A DNA stretch of 14,035 nt from Ophiocordyceps camponoti-saundersi (nom. inval.). Its lineage: Eukaryota; Ascomycota; Sordariomycetes; Hypocreales; Ophiocordycipitaceae. The DNA is taken from positions 1-14,035 of the forward strand of contig PDHQ01000609.1 of assembly GCA_003339415.1 (NCBI GenBank), given 5' to 3'. How positions within the stretch are numbered: the first letter of the stretch is position 1; every line of letters starts with the position of its first letter. The position numbers and the translations under genes are program-made. This document shows, piece by piece, positions 1 to 7,789 of the stretch. The notes under the pieces are model-generated. The model had not been told where the DNA came from. It saw nothing but the letters and a program-made list of their open reading frames with translations, and did not search any database.

Positions 1-819
1 TAACTGCTCTTCTTATCCCCTAAGGGACAAACTTGTTAACTGCTCTTCTTATCCCCTAGGGGATAAACCCGTTAACTGCTCTTCTTATCCCCTAAGGGAT
101 AAACCCGTTAACTGCTCTTCTTATCCCTTAAGGGATAAACTTATTAACTGCTCTTCTTATTCCCTTAGGCTCTTCTTATCCCCTAGGGGACAAACCCGTT
201 AACTGCTCTTCTTATCCCTTAGTCTTATCCCCTAAGGGATAAACCCGTTAACTGCTCTTCTTATCCCCTAAGGGATAAACTTATTAACTACTCTTCTTAT
301 CCCCTAGGGGATAAACCTGTTAACTACTCTTCTTATCCCCTAGGGGATAAACCTATTAACTGCTCTTCTTATCCCTTAGGGGATAAACCCGTTAACTGCT
401 CTTCTTATCCCCTAAGGGATAAACCCGTTAACTGCTCTTCTTATCCCCTAAGGGATAAACCTATTAACTGCTCTTCTTATCCCCTAGGGGATAAACTTAT
501 TAACTGCTCTTCTTATCCCCTAGGGGATAAACCCGTTAACTGCTCTTCTTATCCCCTAAAAGATAAACTTATTAACTGCTCTTCTTATCCCCTAGGGGAT
601 AAACTTATTAACTACTCTTCTTATCCCCTAGGGGATAAACCTATTAACTACTCTTCTTATCCCCTAAGGGATAAACTTATTAACTGCTCTTCTTATCCCC
701 TAAGGGATAAACTTATTAACTACTCTTCTTATCCCCTAAGGGATAAACTTATTAACTGCTCTTCTTATCCCCTAAGGGATAAACCTATTAACTGCTCTCC
801 TTATCCCCTAGGGGATAAA
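1..819 (+). repeat. 36-bp minisatellite array, main block (about 22 units)
   Basis: Head-to-tail units of 36 bp, each built from TTAACTGCTCTTC, then TTATCCCCTAGGGGATAA (an 18-bp perfect palindrome in many units), then AACCCG or AACTTA before the next TTAAC. Units near 139-250 are shortened (for example TTAGTCTTATCCCC near 217), which implies unequal exchange or slippage. Differences between units are nearly all transitions at CpA/TpG or CpG sites: GACAAAC at 26-32 and 186-192 versus GATAAAC elsewhere, and CTGCTC versus CTACTC. This is the pattern expected from RIP. There are no spacers between units, and no coding potential was seen. Confidence 0.95.
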
Positions 820-1018
820 TACCTATCGTCTCGGGTATATCGTCGTTATCCTGCACGGTATAGTTAATCTCCTTATCTTTTCGCACCTACGTTAACGAAA
901 TATAGGACTTAACTCCCGCTCCTCGGACTAAGATACGGACGAGATATATCTTTTTAGTCTGCCCGAAGCGCTATACGTAATAGTTAGCTTACTTCTCTCT
1001 AGTTATCTTTTATAAGAC
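820..1018 (+). repeat. ~200-bp interspersed block, copy 1
   Basis: Begins TACCTATCGTCTCGGG directly after a variant 36-bp unit and ends near GACTAACTTATTAAC, where the minisatellite resumes. It contains GTATAGTTAATCTCC, CTTATCTTTTCGCACC and a tail with GCCCGAAGCGCTATACG. It recurs three more times downstream, each time after a minisatellite run, so minisatellite plus block forms a higher-order repeat. No coding frame is visible. Confidence 0.9.
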
Positions 1019-1286
1019 TAACTTATTAACTGCTTTTCTTATCCCTTAAGGGATAAACTTATTAGCTGCTTTTCTTATCTTTTAGGGGATAAACCTATTA
1101 ACTACTTTTCTTATCCCTTAAGGGATAAACTTATTAACTACTCTTCTTATCCCCTAAGGGATAAACTTATTAACTACTTTTCTTATCTCTTAGTCTTATC
1201 CCCTAAAAGATAAACCCGTTAGCTACTTTTCTTATCCCCTAAGGAATAAACTCGTTAACTACTCTCCTTATCCCTTAGGAGATAAA
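1019..1286 (+). repeat. 36-bp minisatellite, second run (about 7 units)
   Basis: Same unit as 1-819 but more diverged (TTTTC for CTCTTC, TTAGCTGC, TTAGCTAC). It carries the same internal shortening (TTAGTCTTATCCCC near 1192) as seen near 217, so part of the main array and this run share a common duplication history. Confidence 0.9.
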
Positions 1287-1487
1287 TACTTATCGTCTCG
1301 GGTATATCGTTATCGTTCTGCACGGTATAGTTAATCTCCTTATCTTTTCGCACCTACGTTAACGAAATATAGGACTTAACTCCCGCTCCTCGAACTAAGA
1401 TACGGATAAGACGCGTCTCTTTAGTCTGCCTAAAGCGCTATACGCGATAGTTAGCTTACTTCTCTTTAATTATCTTCTACGGGACTA
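1287..1487 (+). repeat. ~200-bp interspersed block, copy 2
   Basis: Aligns with 820-1018 over its whole length, beginning TACTTATCGTCTCGGG and ending GGGACTAACTTATTAAC. Differences are mainly C/T and G/A (TCGAACTAAG here versus TCGGACTAAG in copy 1; GGATAAGACGCG versus GGACGAGATATA). The preceding minisatellite unit has CTCTCC rather than CTCTTC, as it does before copies 1 and 3. Confidence 0.9.
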
Positions 1488-1704
1488 ACTTATTAACTAC
1501 TTTTCTTATCCCCTAAGAGATAAACCTATTAACTACTTTTCTTATCCCTTAAGGGATAAACTTATTAACTACTCTTCTTATCCCCTAAGGGATAAACTTA
1601 TTAATTACTTTTCTTATCCCCTAAAGGATAAACTTATTAACTATTTTTCTTATCCCCTAAGGGATAAACCCGTTAATTACTCTCCTTATCCCTTAAGGGA
1701 TAAA
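1488..1704 (+). repeat. 36-bp minisatellite, third run (about 6 units)
   Basis: Six diverged units between block copies 2 and 3. All keep the TTATCCCCTAAGGGATAAAC core. Most have TACTTTTC in place of TGCTCTTC, consistent with loss of TpG, and the last one has CTCTCC before the next block. Confidence 0.88.
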
Positions 1705-1863
1705 TACCTATTATTTTAGGTATATCGTCGTCGTCCTATACGGTATAGTTAATCTCCTTATCTTTTCGCACCTACGTTAATAAAATATAGGACTTAACTT
1801 CCGCTTCTTAGACTAAGATACGGATAAGATACGTTTTTTTTATCTACCTAAAGCGCTATATAC
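1705..1863 (+). repeat. ~200-bp interspersed block, copy 3 (3'-truncated)
   Basis: Matches copies 1 and 2 from TACCTATTATTTTAGG to AAAGCGCTATATAC, then breaks off into a minisatellite unit. The TTAGCTTACTTCTC tail of copies 1 and 2 is missing. It is more AT-rich than copies 1 and 2 (CCTATACGG for CCTGCACGG), as expected after stronger RIP. Confidence 0.87.
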
Positions 1864-1925
1864 TACCTTTCTTATCCCTAAAAAATAAACCTATTAACTC
1901 CTTTTCTTATCCCTTAGGGGATAAA
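1864..1925 (+). repeat. 36-bp minisatellite, fourth run (about 2 units)
   Basis: Two degenerate units, recognisable by TTCTTATCCCTAAAAAATAAAC and then TTATCCCTTAGGGGATAAA, between block copies 3 and 4. Confidence 0.8.
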
Positions 1926-2285
1926 TACCTATTATCTCCGGTATATAGTCGTTATCCTATATAGTATAGTTAATCTCCTTATCTTTTCGTACCTATATCG
2001 ACGAAATATAGAACTTAACTTCCGCTCCTCGGACTAAGATATAGATAAGACGCGTCTCTTTAGTTTACCTAAAGCGCTATATACTTCTTTTTTATTTATC
2101 CGAAATACTGCACGCGTCTCTTTTATCTATCCGAAACGCTATACGCGTCTTTTTCGTCTGCCCGAAATACTATATATATCTTTTTCGTCTTTCCGAAACG
2201 CTATACGCGTCTTTTTCCTCTGCCCGAAACGCTATATATTATAGCTACGATATTTCGCTTACTTCTCCTTCGTTATTTTCTACTA
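1926..2285 (+). repeat. Interspersed block, copy 4, expanded by 31-bp repeats
   Basis: Starts TACCTATTATCTCCGG like the other blocks and runs to AAAGCGCTATATAC (2084). Instead of passing straight to its tail, it contains a tandem expansion (listed separately). The tail then follows at about 2239-2285 as TTCGCTTACTTCTCC..., which resembles TTAGCTTACTTCTC in copies 1 and 2. The expansion therefore grew inside a block from a segment present once in copies 1-3. Confidence 0.8.
2051..2238 (+). repeat. 31-bp tandem repeat, about 6 units
   Basis: Units follow GCGTCTTTTTCGTCTGCCC then GAAACGCTATAC. About six copies lie head to tail, with variants such as CGAAATACTGCAC and CGAAATACTATAT. The unit corresponds to the single segment ending in GCCCGAAGCGCTATACG in block copy 1. 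Variation is again mostly transitions. Confidence 0.88.
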
Positions 2286-2399
2286 TAAGTTTATAATAAT
2301 AATATAATTTACTAACGTAAGGTTTAGACCTTCTCCGCCGGTTCTTATTATAAAAACCTATTATAGGAGGTATAATAAGTATAATAATAGATAATATAT

Positions 2400-2870
2400 T
2401 TTTTAGAGATAGCCCTATATAGGTAGGTAGGTAAGCTAAGATATATATTTTATATATATATTACGTATTTATAATTACGTAGCTTACGGCTATACCTATA
2501 ATTTACTAACTAATTAGCTACTAGGGATATTTAAATATCTCTTTCTCTTATATATATACGTACTAGTTCCTCCTTAGTTTTATCTTTAGTAAAGTTACTA
2601 ATCGCCTCGTTTATTTAAGTTTATATTATTACGCGTAAATAATAGTAGAAAGATATATTTACTTTTTATAATATATATCCTAATACTTAAGAGATTAAGT
2701 TAATAAATTCGGCAAATATTACTTATAAGATATTCGCCTTTAATAAATAAGCTAGTTACTTAGCTATTTACGGTATAACCCCGGGATAACCCTAGTAGAA
2801 ATTATAACCCCGCTTAATCCTTTCCTTAGCTAGAGTTATGCTCGCCTAAGCTCCGGTTAGGTAAGATAGG
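2400..2870 (-). pseudogene. Possible RIP-degraded coding remnant, unknown family
   Basis: I do not recognise this. On the minus strand two stretches read like protein once TAA/TAG are treated as former CAA, CAG or TGG. About 2690-2850 gives pieces such as GLSRGYTVNS and SLFIKGEYLISNICRIY. About 2400-2620 gives INEAISNFTKDKTKEELVR and later NYRYSRKLRNYKYV. The two pieces may not share one frame. There is no ATG, no conserved motif and no visible relation to ORFs A-C. It may be a fragment of a transposon protein or simply a lucky frame in biased sequence. What is seen is a run of charged, protein-like residues interrupted only by TAA/TAG; that it was once coding is inference. Confidence 0.25.
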
Positions 2871-3104
2871 GGAAATATATATATAAGTAAGTTTATTATA
2901 AAGGGACTCGGCACCTATCTTAGGGCCGTCTATAAGTAGCGACTATAGGCTACCTCTTACTAAGGTTATAATCTTAGATAGATTCTAATAAAATTAGAAT
3001 ATTATATCGAATAAAGAATAAACCGAGTAATTAATTTATATATCTAAGAGTTAGAACGTAGGTAAGTATATTATATATATATTTATATAAACTATAAATA
3101 TAAA

Positions 3105-3135
3105 GAGCTTAACCTCCGACCCTTAAGCTCGGAGG
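3105..3135. repeat. Overlapping inverted repeats (hairpin)
   Basis: Two competing stems: GAGCTTAA (3105-3112) with TTAAGCTC (3123-3130), and CCTCCGA (3113-3119) with TCGGAGG (3129-3135). The GC-rich stem stands out in an AT-rich setting. No U-run follows, and nothing ties it to a gene, so I do not call it a terminator. Confidence 0.5.
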
Positions 3136-3481
3136 CCTTCCTTATATATATAATATATATATATATATAAAAATAGCGGTCCTTAGAGAAAGGCTCTTAA
3201 GAATAAAAATACTAGCTTCTAAGCTAGCGATATACTAAGTAGGAGTATTCTATCGTTACTAGGGAATCTAAACGAATATATATATCTTCGTATTAGAGTT
3301 TTCCTTCTATATTTAATAACCCCCTTAATTATATCCTACCTACTTATAGTTATATAAATTAGAGTTAGTTCTTCCTTTCTAATACTACCCTTATAGCTAC
3401 GGGGCTAGGGACTAACTAAAACGGTAATAGAGTATTCTTATAAAAGTAACTTATTATAAGGTTAATAATAGTACTAATAAA

Positions 3482-3645
3482 GGTATTAAAATTCCTAATA
3501 CTTATAACTATAATAATAATTCTGCTAAGTCTATTTTGCAAGGCTATACTCTAAGAAGTAAGGTTAGCAGCGCTAACTAACTAAGAGGGAGGTTTATAAG
3601 GTAGGCCCTTATAATATAACTTAAGATCTTCGCTATAGTATTTGC
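3482..3645 (+). repeat. LTR-like direct repeat, copy 1
   Basis: About 150 bp matching 4195-4345. Shared landmarks in order: ATTCCTAATA, AATTCTGCTA, GCAAGGCTA, GAAGTA, AGCAGCGCTAACTAACTAAG (nearly intact in both), GAGGGAGG, GGTAGGCC and ATAATA. Differences are mostly G/A and C/T (CTAAGTCTATTTTGC versus CTAGGTTTATATAGC). It lies in direct orientation about 710 bp from its partner. The pair could be the LTRs of a very short retroelement or two solo LTRs. Target-site duplications could not be fixed. Confidence 0.7.
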
Positions 3646-3659
3646 TAATATATATACCG

Positions 3660-3872
3660 TAACTACCTAGAACTTAGACAATATCTACGTATAATAGGAA
3701 CTAAGGAAGTATAGTTATCCCCTACTTAAGACCGGCATAACTTCGGATAGATAACCTATAATAAATAAGCTCTCTAACGTAACGAATCGGGCCTATAAGC
3801 TAGCCGACCTTATTAAGTAAGAGGTCTTCCCCTAAGCCTTATAGTTTTTCCTCTTTAATAAATAGTTTATAT
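3660..3872 (+). pseudogene. Possible coding remnant between the two LTR-like repeats
   Basis: Not recognised. One plus-strand frame reads as protein-like text with stops only at TAA/TAG: NLDNIYV near the start, then ELRKYSYPLLKTGITSDR, INKLSNVTNRAYKLADLIK and EVFP. It lies wholly between the two direct repeats, so it may be what remains of the internal part of a small or deleted LTR element. At about 70 codons it is too short to match to gag, protease or integrase by eye, and no primer-binding site or polypurine tract was identified with confidence. The frame is seen; that it belonged to a retroelement is inference. Confidence 0.25.
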
Positions 3873-4194
3873 ATATATATATACTTAGATACTTATATAA
3901 GCTACTAGTATAATATAGTATATCTTATATATACTGCTCGTAAGATTAATTATATATATTAGCCTACTCTTCTTATACTTAGTAGTTTATTTCTCTTTTA
4001 GTCTAAGCCTCTAAAGTACTAACTACTAATCGATAAACTTCTCTCCGGGCATTCCTCGAGCTAGTTAAGTAAAAATTATAGTTATAGCGGCTATTATTTT
4101 TATGCTCGGTATTAGAGGAAATTTAGGATACTTAGCGCTTAGTACTAAAAAAGCTATTCCTATATCTTATATAGCGAAAGGCAGCCTCGATAAA

Positions 4195-4345
4195 TGTGGT
4201 GATATTCCTAATATAATAATTATAATTCTGCTAGGTTTATATAGCAAGGCTAGGGCCTTAGGAAGTAGGGCCGGCAGCGCTAACTAACTAAGAGGGAGGC
4301 CTATAGGGTAGGCCATATAATACTAGATACTTCCGCGCTATAATA
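4195..4345 (+). repeat. LTR-like direct repeat, copy 2
   Basis: Begins TGTGGTGATATTCC, a plausible LTR start (TG...). It matches 3482-3645 through CAGCGCTAACTAACTAAGAG and GGTAGGCC, fading near 4345. It is less RIP-altered than copy 1: it keeps TGTGGTGA where copy 1 has GTATTAAA. That is the expected direction of change if both came from one sequence. The 3' boundary is unclear because the ORF C copy 1 reading frame runs up to it from the other side. Confidence 0.65.
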
Positions 4346-5342
4346 ACGCCTTTACTATCCTTCCCTATTTCCCTAAATAGCTTATCGGCAGTTACCTTAA
4401 AGTAAATAGAATCTAGCATTTTCACTATAGTTATACTATCGATTACCTTACCGTATTCTTTAACGCTACTAGTTATAGGCCTAAACTACTAGTTATTCTT
4501 ACCTTCGTTAATACGTCTTCTTAAAAGTTCTACTATAGTTCGATATAAGGTAGCCGATAAACTAAATATACGGGAATAGCTCTAAGGACGATTTATTAGT
4601 ATATCTCGTTTCTCTTAGCATAATTAGCTAACTAGATAATAAACCTAAAGCCGAGTTTACTAATAATCTCTTAGTTAATACCTATTATATTTACTCTATA
4701 GTAAGTAATATTCTTTCTTAGCTATTAGAAAGATATCGATTAGTTACTATTATCCTCGGCTAAAAAGTATTTTACTTACTTAGACTTAATATTATTAAGG
4801 AATCTTACGATACCTCGCAGCCTCGTGCTGCCCCTATAGCCTCGTCTTAATATATATACGGCTTACCTGAGTTATAAGGACCTTTTATACGAGATCCTTC
4901 TTATCTTATAACTCCCTACTCTACCTTTTATATTCCTTATTTATTACTTTATACGTTCGAATAGGTATTTAGTTTTTAGATATTTACCCTTTTCGTATAT
5001 CGCGTACGAGAGGGTATCGCGATAATAAGTACACTCCTTTTTAGGATCCCTCGATACTAGTATCGGATAGCTCGTCTAATAGATATATCTTTAATCTTAT
5101 CGGTATAATCGCGCTTACTAGAGCGCTATTACTATAGAAGGTAACGAATAAGTATAATAATTTTATACCTATAATAATAAAGAAGCTAACTTAGCTACCG
5201 AGCTATAAGGATAAAGAAGAAGAGGCCTCCTAGTTTCGCGGGAGTAACGGGCACTCCTGCCTATATATATATATAGCCCTCGCAGAGAAGACCGTCTTAA
5301 GGAAGTATATAGGACTATCCGGTCCGTATAGGCCTGCAGGGA

Positions 5343-5775
5343 CCTGCCAGGTTATACGGGCCGGTTAGGACTGTAGGGTCTAGAAAGGTTATTTAATCTT
5401 ACCTACTTAATTTAATAGATCTGATTAATTAGTATTCGCTTAGCTAGAGGGGGCTAAAGGACCTAGGAAGGGTCAGATTTGTACTTATAAGAAGGGGTCG
5501 ATTTCCCACCTTTAGCAAGAAGACTTAAGGTAGCTGTAAGCCCTTTTATATAAAGTTAGTCGCCGTAAGCGTATTCGGACCTAGCAAGGTAGGGCTACCT
5601 GCTACGGATTCCTTCCTCCCTTAGCCCCTTTAATTCTACGTCTTTTAAATTTCTAGGAATTATACGGAATTACCCCTTTATCCCTTTTTCCCTTTTTCTT
5701 CTTCTTTTTCCTTTCTTCGGGAGTATCCTTTTAACCCCGCTAAACTAGCTTAGTTACGTGAGTGCCTGCCAGGTT
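5343..5775 (+). repeat. 11-bp direct repeat CCTGCCAGGTT at both ends of ~410 bp
   Basis: CCTGCCAGGTT occurs at 5343-5353 and again at 5765-5775, both inside the 4803-5782 insertion, and both unaltered at their CpA/TpG. An SbfI-like CCTGCAGG palindrome sits just upstream at 5333-5340. The pair may bound a nested element or be a repeated regulatory/terminal motif. It is too short to decide. Confidence 0.4.
5547..5718 (+). promoter_or_regulatory. TATA-like site followed by polypyrimidine tract
   Basis: TATATAAAG at 5547-5555 is followed 126 bp later by 38 uninterrupted pyrimidines (5681-5718). TATA plus a C/T tract is a common layout in promoters of filamentous fungi and in their LTRs. Here it lies inside the insertion in ORF C copy 1 and points at no intact gene. 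A promoter or LTR U3/R region of a small element is an inference. Confidence 0.35.
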
Positions 5776-6164
5776 TATCCTTAATAGTAGGCTTCGTCTA
5801 TAATCACTCTTTAGCCCGACTACTTCTATAATAAGAGAAATCCTAAATTATTCTATAGCTCCTTCTCGAAAAATCTATAGTTATGCTAGGAAGCTTATTT
5901 ATAAACTTATCACTTAGATAGCTTTAAAGTAACTCCTTAAATCTTATAATATTATTATAAGTTCTTATCGTTAGATTTTATTTATAAAATATTTTTATAA
6001 AATGCACTATAACCTAATTTTCTACTATAGGCTATTAGGCGTATAGTCTTACTTATTATAATATTTAACCTTATAGGAAATTTACTTAAGTAATACTTCT
6101 ATATCTTTAAGATCTAGCTAAATACTACGCCGGTATTTAGTACTAATACTAAAGTTATAGAAAC

Positions 6165-6552
6165 CTATTAACTACTCCTCTTATAAACTATAAGATAAGC
6201 TAGGTAACTACCCTTCTTCTCCCTTAAGGTTAAACTCGCTAACTACTTTTCTTTCTCCTAGGCATAAACTCGTTCTTATTTACTACTTTTCTTATCCCTA
6301 AAGGGATAAACTTATTTACTTTATTTTTATTCCCTAAGAGATAAACCTTTTTACTTATAAACCTATTTACTCCTCTTCCTATCCCTTATCGGATAAACCT
6401 ATTTACTTATAAACTTACCTACTCCTTTTCTTATTCCCTAAGCTATAAACTTATTTACTACTATTCTTATTCCCTAAGAGATAAACTCCCTAATTACTCT
6501 TATCCTCTCTAGGATAAACCCGTTTACTATACTCCTTATCCCTTAGGGGTTA
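6165..6552 (+). repeat. Degenerate 36-bp minisatellite next to ORF C copy 1
   Basis: About ten poorly kept units of the 1-819 repeat, same orientation: CTTATCCCTAAAGGGATAAAC near 6290, ATTCCCTAAGAGATAAAC near 6330 and 6470, and CTTATCCCTTAGGGG at 6535. Several units are expanded by inserted TTACTTATAAAC. It abuts the N-terminal end of ORF C copy 1, exactly as the run at 12693-13036 abuts copy 2. Confidence 0.82.
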
Positions 6553-6590
6553 GGTTAAAAGCGATATTTATATAAACCCCCCCCCCCTAA
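6543..6590 (+). repeat. TTAGGGG/TTAGG followed by an 11-C run
   Basis: TTAGGGGTTAGGTTA at the edge of the satellite is followed by ATATAAA, 11 consecutive C (6577-6587) and TAAC. It looks like two telomere-style motifs facing each other, but the satellite unit itself contains CCCTAAGGG, so chance or decay of a unit explains it equally well. It marks the boundary between the satellite and the ORF A region. Confidence 0.4.
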
Positions 6591-6599
6591 CTCTCTATC

Positions 6600-7789
6600 C
6601 TTATAGCGAAAGTAGAATTAGCCCTTAGCTTTTCGGGCCGTTTTATTATTAGCCTCTACCTTAGCTTTTATTTCGAGCCTCGACTTCGCTACTATAATCG
6701 CCTCCTTTTAGAAGGAATAAACCTCTCTATTTAAATTAGATCTTCTATTAACTAATAAAATATCTTAAGGTAAGTATCTTAGCGAGATTAGAGCTAACAA
6801 ACTAGTTATTAGTATAGTACTTTAGCGGGGGAAGAAGGATACCCTAAGTAAGCGTAGTAGATACCTAAGGGGCGTAACTTCTTACGTAACTAAAGTCTTT
6901 AACTAATATAAGGGGGGATCTCTAGCTATAGGGGGAAAAGCCGTATAGTAATTCTCTATAAGGAAAATAATAAGGAGTCGGTTCTCTATATAAAGATAAG
7001 AGAAAGAAGTAATATAAAGGTAGAAACTATTTAATTAAATACTAAAAACTTTAAAAAAGGTATTTAAATTAGCAATTTATAATATAAAAGTATAAAATTT
7101 AAAATAAAGTTATAATTCCGTTTAGTAGAGTTTTTACTATAAGTCCTCTCTAAGACTTAACTTATAATATACGACTTTTATTATAGCTTTAAAGATAAGG
7201 TTAAGGGCTAATTACTTATTTAATTCGTCCTTTTTCGAGGGAAACTAATCTATGCTATATACCTAGTAATAGCCCCTATCTTAGCTTAACTACCCTTATA
7301 TATTAACCCTTAGCAGCTCTTAGGAAAAGAAGAAAGGGTTTAGGAACTATTTAATTAAACTTTTTATAAGTCCCTAATAATTTCCTAGCTAAGGTAGGCG
7401 CTTATATTTCTTTCGGCGTCCCTATCTCCGCCGCTAAACTCCTCCCTAAGCGCGTGCCGTAATAATAAGTAATTAGCCCTTTTTCTCGGTAATAACTAAC
7501 TTTTTCTTATAACTTAAATAAGGTATATATAAGCGCGATAAAATAAAGGCGGAAAGGACTTTTCGTAAAGGAAATAATAAAGGAAACTTTAGTTACTTCT
7601 CCTTAGGGTCTAACCCTTAGATCCGTTAACTCTAGCGTTTGCGCCGACCGCCCGCTAGTAGTATATCTCTCTTAGGTCCCTTCTCTCGCTCCCGTTATTA
7701 TTTAATTAAATAGTTATCAATAGCCTTATCGATCTCGGCCTATATACTAGGGTATATAAGCCCTAGGGGCTATAAGCTAATAAAAGAAC
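6600..7789 (-). pseudogene. Degraded minus-strand coding remnants downstream of ORF A
   Basis: Several short minus-strand stretches read as protein in different frames, so this is either the decayed 3' end of ORF A or a separate gene. Near 7690-7740 there is AEIDKAIDNYLIK. Near 6740-6860 there is TNN-FVSSNLAKILTLRYFIS. Near 6618-6707 there is EAIIVAKSRLEIKAKVEA followed by NNKTARKAKG, a lysine/glutamate-rich end. A basic, coiled tail like this is seen at the C-terminus of some fungal DDE transposases of the pogo group, but no catalytic motif is visible, so I do not assign it. An AT-rich patch at 7021-7190 has no readable frame and may be a separate small insertion. Confidence that the region is decayed coding DNA is moderate; for any family it is low. 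Confidence 0.4.

Larger units (their letters stand above)
2286..3481. other. AT-rich RIP-affected region without a recognisable gene
   Basis: About 1.2 kb with many (TA)n tracts (for example near 2440-2460, 3072-3090 and 3145-3170) and almost no CpA/TpG. I find no intact ORF. A stretch near 2400-2870 reads as a possible minus-strand coding remnant (listed separately), and a hairpin lies at 3105-3135. The rest shows nothing I can assign. Confidence 0.6.
4803..5782. mobile_element. ~980-bp insertion in ORF C copy 1, milder RIP
   Basis: Copy 2 of ORF C runs straight from ACTTACTTCGAC (about 12285) to AGTCTATAATAACTC (about 12315). In copy 1 the same flanks are separated by ~980 bp, giving an occupied/empty-site comparison. 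The insert keeps more CpA/TpG than its surroundings (CGCAGCCTCGTGCTGCCCC at 4817-4835, GGCCTGCAGGGACCTGCCAGG at 5331-5351, GGTCAGATTTGTAC near 5470), so it may be younger. Its ends share a loose inverted match: TATTAAGGA with ACCTCGCAGCC at the left, and the complement of CCTGCCAGG...TCCTTAATA at the right. It holds a TATA-like site and a C/T tract but no protein frame I recognise. It could be a non-autonomous transposon, a solo LTR or nested pieces. Confidence 0.6.
4325..6165 (-). pseudogene. ORF C copy 1: RIP-broken gene of unknown family, split by an insertion
   Basis: A minus-strand reading frame homologous to ORF C copy 2 (11745-12690). The N-terminal half lies at about 5790-6165 and the C-terminal half at about 4325-4800; between them is a ~980 bp insertion absent from copy 2. 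The N-terminal part includes KEL-L-SYL-KF-KL and then a segment ending RVIID. A ~10 nt deletion near 5885 shifts its frame relative to copy 2. The C-terminal part reads ILFSRG, LSATLYRTIVELLRRRINEG, then YGKVIDSITIVKMLDSIYFK and ARKYLV near 4325. In-frame TAA/TAG fall at the same places as in copy 2 (for example a run of three after SRG). They are therefore RIP of a shared ancestor or parallel RIP, not wrong-frame noise. No known domain is recognised; basic, helix-rich text would suit a DNA-binding transposon protein, but that is a guess. Confidence 0.6.

Noticed and set aside
1..819. CRISPR array (36-bp repeat period)
   Set aside because: Units are contiguous tandem copies with no unique spacers, many are imperfect, and the context (RIP signature, transposon remnants) is fungal. 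It is a minisatellite.
3105..3135. Transcription terminator
   Set aside because: The hairpin has no T-run, and intrinsic terminators of this type are a bacterial feature; the window looks fungal.
2430..3170. TA-rich microsatellites as functional features
   Set aside because: Short (TA)n runs are expected when CpA/TpG are converted to TpA on both strands; none is long or regular enough to list by itself.
4102..4287. 61-codon plus-strand ORF starting at ATG 4102
   Set aside because: It runs across the boundary between the LTR-like repeat and its interior, has no recognisable motif, no supporting homologous frame in the first repeat copy, and ends by chance at the repeat's GCTAACTAACTAAG segment.
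4325..6165. ORF C as a tyrosine recombinase (DUF3435) or FluG-like protein of Starship elements
   Set aside because: The basic, helical text is superficially reminiscent, but I could not place the R...H-x-x-R...Y active-site residues or any characteristic motif.
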